Positions 5,444 to 6,499 of a stretch of DNA of 6,499 nucleotides are shown in pieces (position 1 is the stretch's first letter; each line of letters starts with the position of its first letter). The notes beneath the pieces are model-generated. The model made no database searches and had not been told where the DNA came from. It saw only the letters and a list, made by a program, of their open reading frames with translations. Source of the DNA: an uncultured Ruminococcus sp. (lineage in GTDB: Bacteria; Bacillota; Clostridia; Oscillospirales; CAG-272); assembly GCA_902773455.1 (NCBI GenBank), contig CACYEW010000149.1:1-6499 (forward strand). Reading direction: 5' to 3'. A program made the position numbers and the translations under genes.

Positions 5444-6499
5444 ATGATCATAAAAACACTTGAAGCGTTCGCCGGCAAACTCCCGGCTCGGACGGCCCCT
5501 GTATGTAAAAAATCGGAAAAGTCCGTGCAAAAAAGCGGTTCAAACAAAAAACGTGTTACAGACCGCCTGAGGACGTTTTTTGCGTTTCTGCTTTGCACAG
5601 CCGTAATGCTTTTGTACGGATGCGACGCCGCGACAGTCGGTATGACGGATACCGTGACGGACACGGAGGCTCCGGCGTCCCGTACGGAGGAGAGCGGAAT
5701 AAACGGATCGCCGGAGACAGCTCCGGTATTTTCGGCGTCCGGCGGACTGTACGGCGAAGGTTTTGAATTATCTCTTTCCGTTCCGGAGAGCTCGCCCGAG
5801 GGCGCATATATAGCTTATACGGAAAACGGGGACGAGCCGGGGCCGGATTCTGAAAAGTACGGCGGCGCGATCGTTGTGACAAAGACAAAAACCGTCCGCG
5901 CGGCTTTGTTTTCGTCCGACGGCAGGATGATCGGACGGATAGTTACGAACACGTACGTTATAAACGAGCCGTCGGCGCTGCGCACCGTGGCGCTTGCCGT
6001 CGACGGAGACGATCTTTATTCAGCAGACAAGGGTATTTTATCAAACCGAAGCGGCTCCGGCGCCGAATGGGAACGTCCCGTCAGCGTTGAGATATATGAG
6101 CCCGACGGCGCGGCGCTTATAAGGCAGGACGCCGGCGTAAGACTTGCAGGTTCGGGGTCGCGGTCGTTCGATCCGGCGTCGCTGCGCATCATAGCCCGCA
6201 GCTATGAAAGATCCGGGGCGGACGGCGAAAAATACAGCGGCGGCGGCAAATTCCGCGCGGATCTGTTCGGAGACGGATTTACGGAATACGACAGGTTCCT
6301 GCTCCGCAACGGCGGCAACGATTCTCCGTATCAGGCGCGCGAAAATTTTCTGCGTATGAATCTACTCCGCGACTGCATTTCGAACGAATACTGTCACGGC
6401 CTCTGTGAACGGATCGGCATATCGGTATTCGCGCAGAGGTGTGTTCCCGTCCGCGTATATCTGAACGGTGAATATTACGGCATGTCGATAATGAAAGAG
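5444..6499 (+). CDS. CotH-domain lipoprotein with chitobiase-like domain; C-terminus cut by window edge
   Basis: 352 codons are visible, open at the right edge. Residues 44-59 are hydrophobic and end in a lipobox-like LLYGC (Cys60), so the protein is probably a membrane-anchored lipoprotein. A Thr/Glu/Ser-rich linker follows (about 61-93). Residues 94-173 (PVFSASGGLYGEGFELSLS... YTENGDEPGPDSEKYGG) match the small beta-sandwich repeat found at the C-terminus of chitobiases. From about 180 comes the N-terminal part of a CotH domain: EWERPVSVEIYEPDG (208-222), AGVRLAGSGSRSFD (230-243), FLLRNGGND (285-293), VRVYLNGEYYGMSIMKE (336-352). CotH of Bacillus is a spore-coat kinase; many clostridial relatives are extracellular proteins of unknown role, and the catalytic part is beyond the window. 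The start is uncertain: an in-frame TAA lies just upstream of ATG 5444, which has only a weak GAAG site, while GTG 5525 would give a more usual signal peptide of about 32 residues. No clear promoter was found in 5298-5443. Confidence 0.88.
   Translation, partial: MIIKTLEAFAGKLPARTAPVCKKSEKSVQKSGSNKKRVTDRLRTFFAFLLCTAVMLLYGCDAATVGMTDTVTDTEAPASRTEESGINGSPETAPVFSASGGLYGEGFELSLSVPESSPEGAYIAYTENGDEPGPDSEKYGGAIVVTKTKTVRAALFSSDGRMIGRIVTNTYVINEPSALRTVALAVDGDDLYSADKGILSNRSGSGAEWERPVSVEIYEPDGAALIRQDAGVRLAGSGSRSFDPASLRIIARSYERSGADGEKYSGGGKFRADLFGDGFTEYDRFLLRNGGNDSPYQARENFLRMNLLRDCISNEYCHGLCERIGISVFAQRCVPVRVYLNGEYYGMSIMKE

Noticed and set aside
1..6499. CRISPR arrays, insertion sequences, riboswitches
   Set aside because: No regularly spaced repeats, transposase motifs or long structured leaders were seen on either strand.

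Overview
The window looks like a chromosomal segment of a member of the Clostridia (Bacillota), probably an uncultured gut- or rumen-type lineage. The main evidence is a SCIFF precursor peptide with its radical SAM maturase, a pair that is near-universal in Clostridia. GC-rich coding sequence with frequent ATA, TCG, GCG and CCG codons, AT-rich consensus sigma-A promoters, a clostripain-family protease and a CotH-type lipoprotein all fit. No species can be named from the sequence alone.

Left part (1-3970, minus strand): a compact four-gene transcription unit, read right to left. It starts at a strong promoter (4031-4003), then encodes the 50-residue SCIFF precursor (scfA), a perfect 8-bp terminator-like hairpin, the SCIFF radical SAM/SPASM maturase (scfB), a fold-type-I PLP decarboxylase-like protein overlapping the end of scfB, and an exported clostripain-family (C11) cysteine protease cut off by the left edge. 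The hairpin between scfA and scfB probably acts as an attenuator, giving more precursor transcript than enzyme transcript. ScfA should be crosslinked by ScfB to a thioether (ranthipeptide) product. The downstream protease is a candidate, by context only, for processing an exported peptide.

Middle part (3971-4907): a divergent promoter region, with a second strong promoter reading right into two small membrane-protein genes of the DUF4234 and DUF2752 types. Both families are uncharacterised. The second gene has no visible Shine-Dalgarno sequence and sits just after a hairpin. A stretch of about 230 bases follows (4908-5140) with competing weak ORFs on both strands and no convincing gene.

Right part (5141-6499, plus strand): a self-contained tRNA-Pro(CGG) gene with consensus promoter, encoded CCA and intrinsic terminator. 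After it comes the 5' part of a large predicted lipoprotein with a chitobiase/beta-hexosaminidase C-terminal-like domain and a CotH domain, running off the right edge.

The most interesting point is the SCIFF peptide. Its six-cysteine core is conserved, but the position matching the thioether-acceptor Thr37 of the studied homologue CteA is Gly, and there is an extra cysteine (Cys13) in the leader. Its only arginine (Arg10) is a plausible site for the operon's clostripain-like protease.
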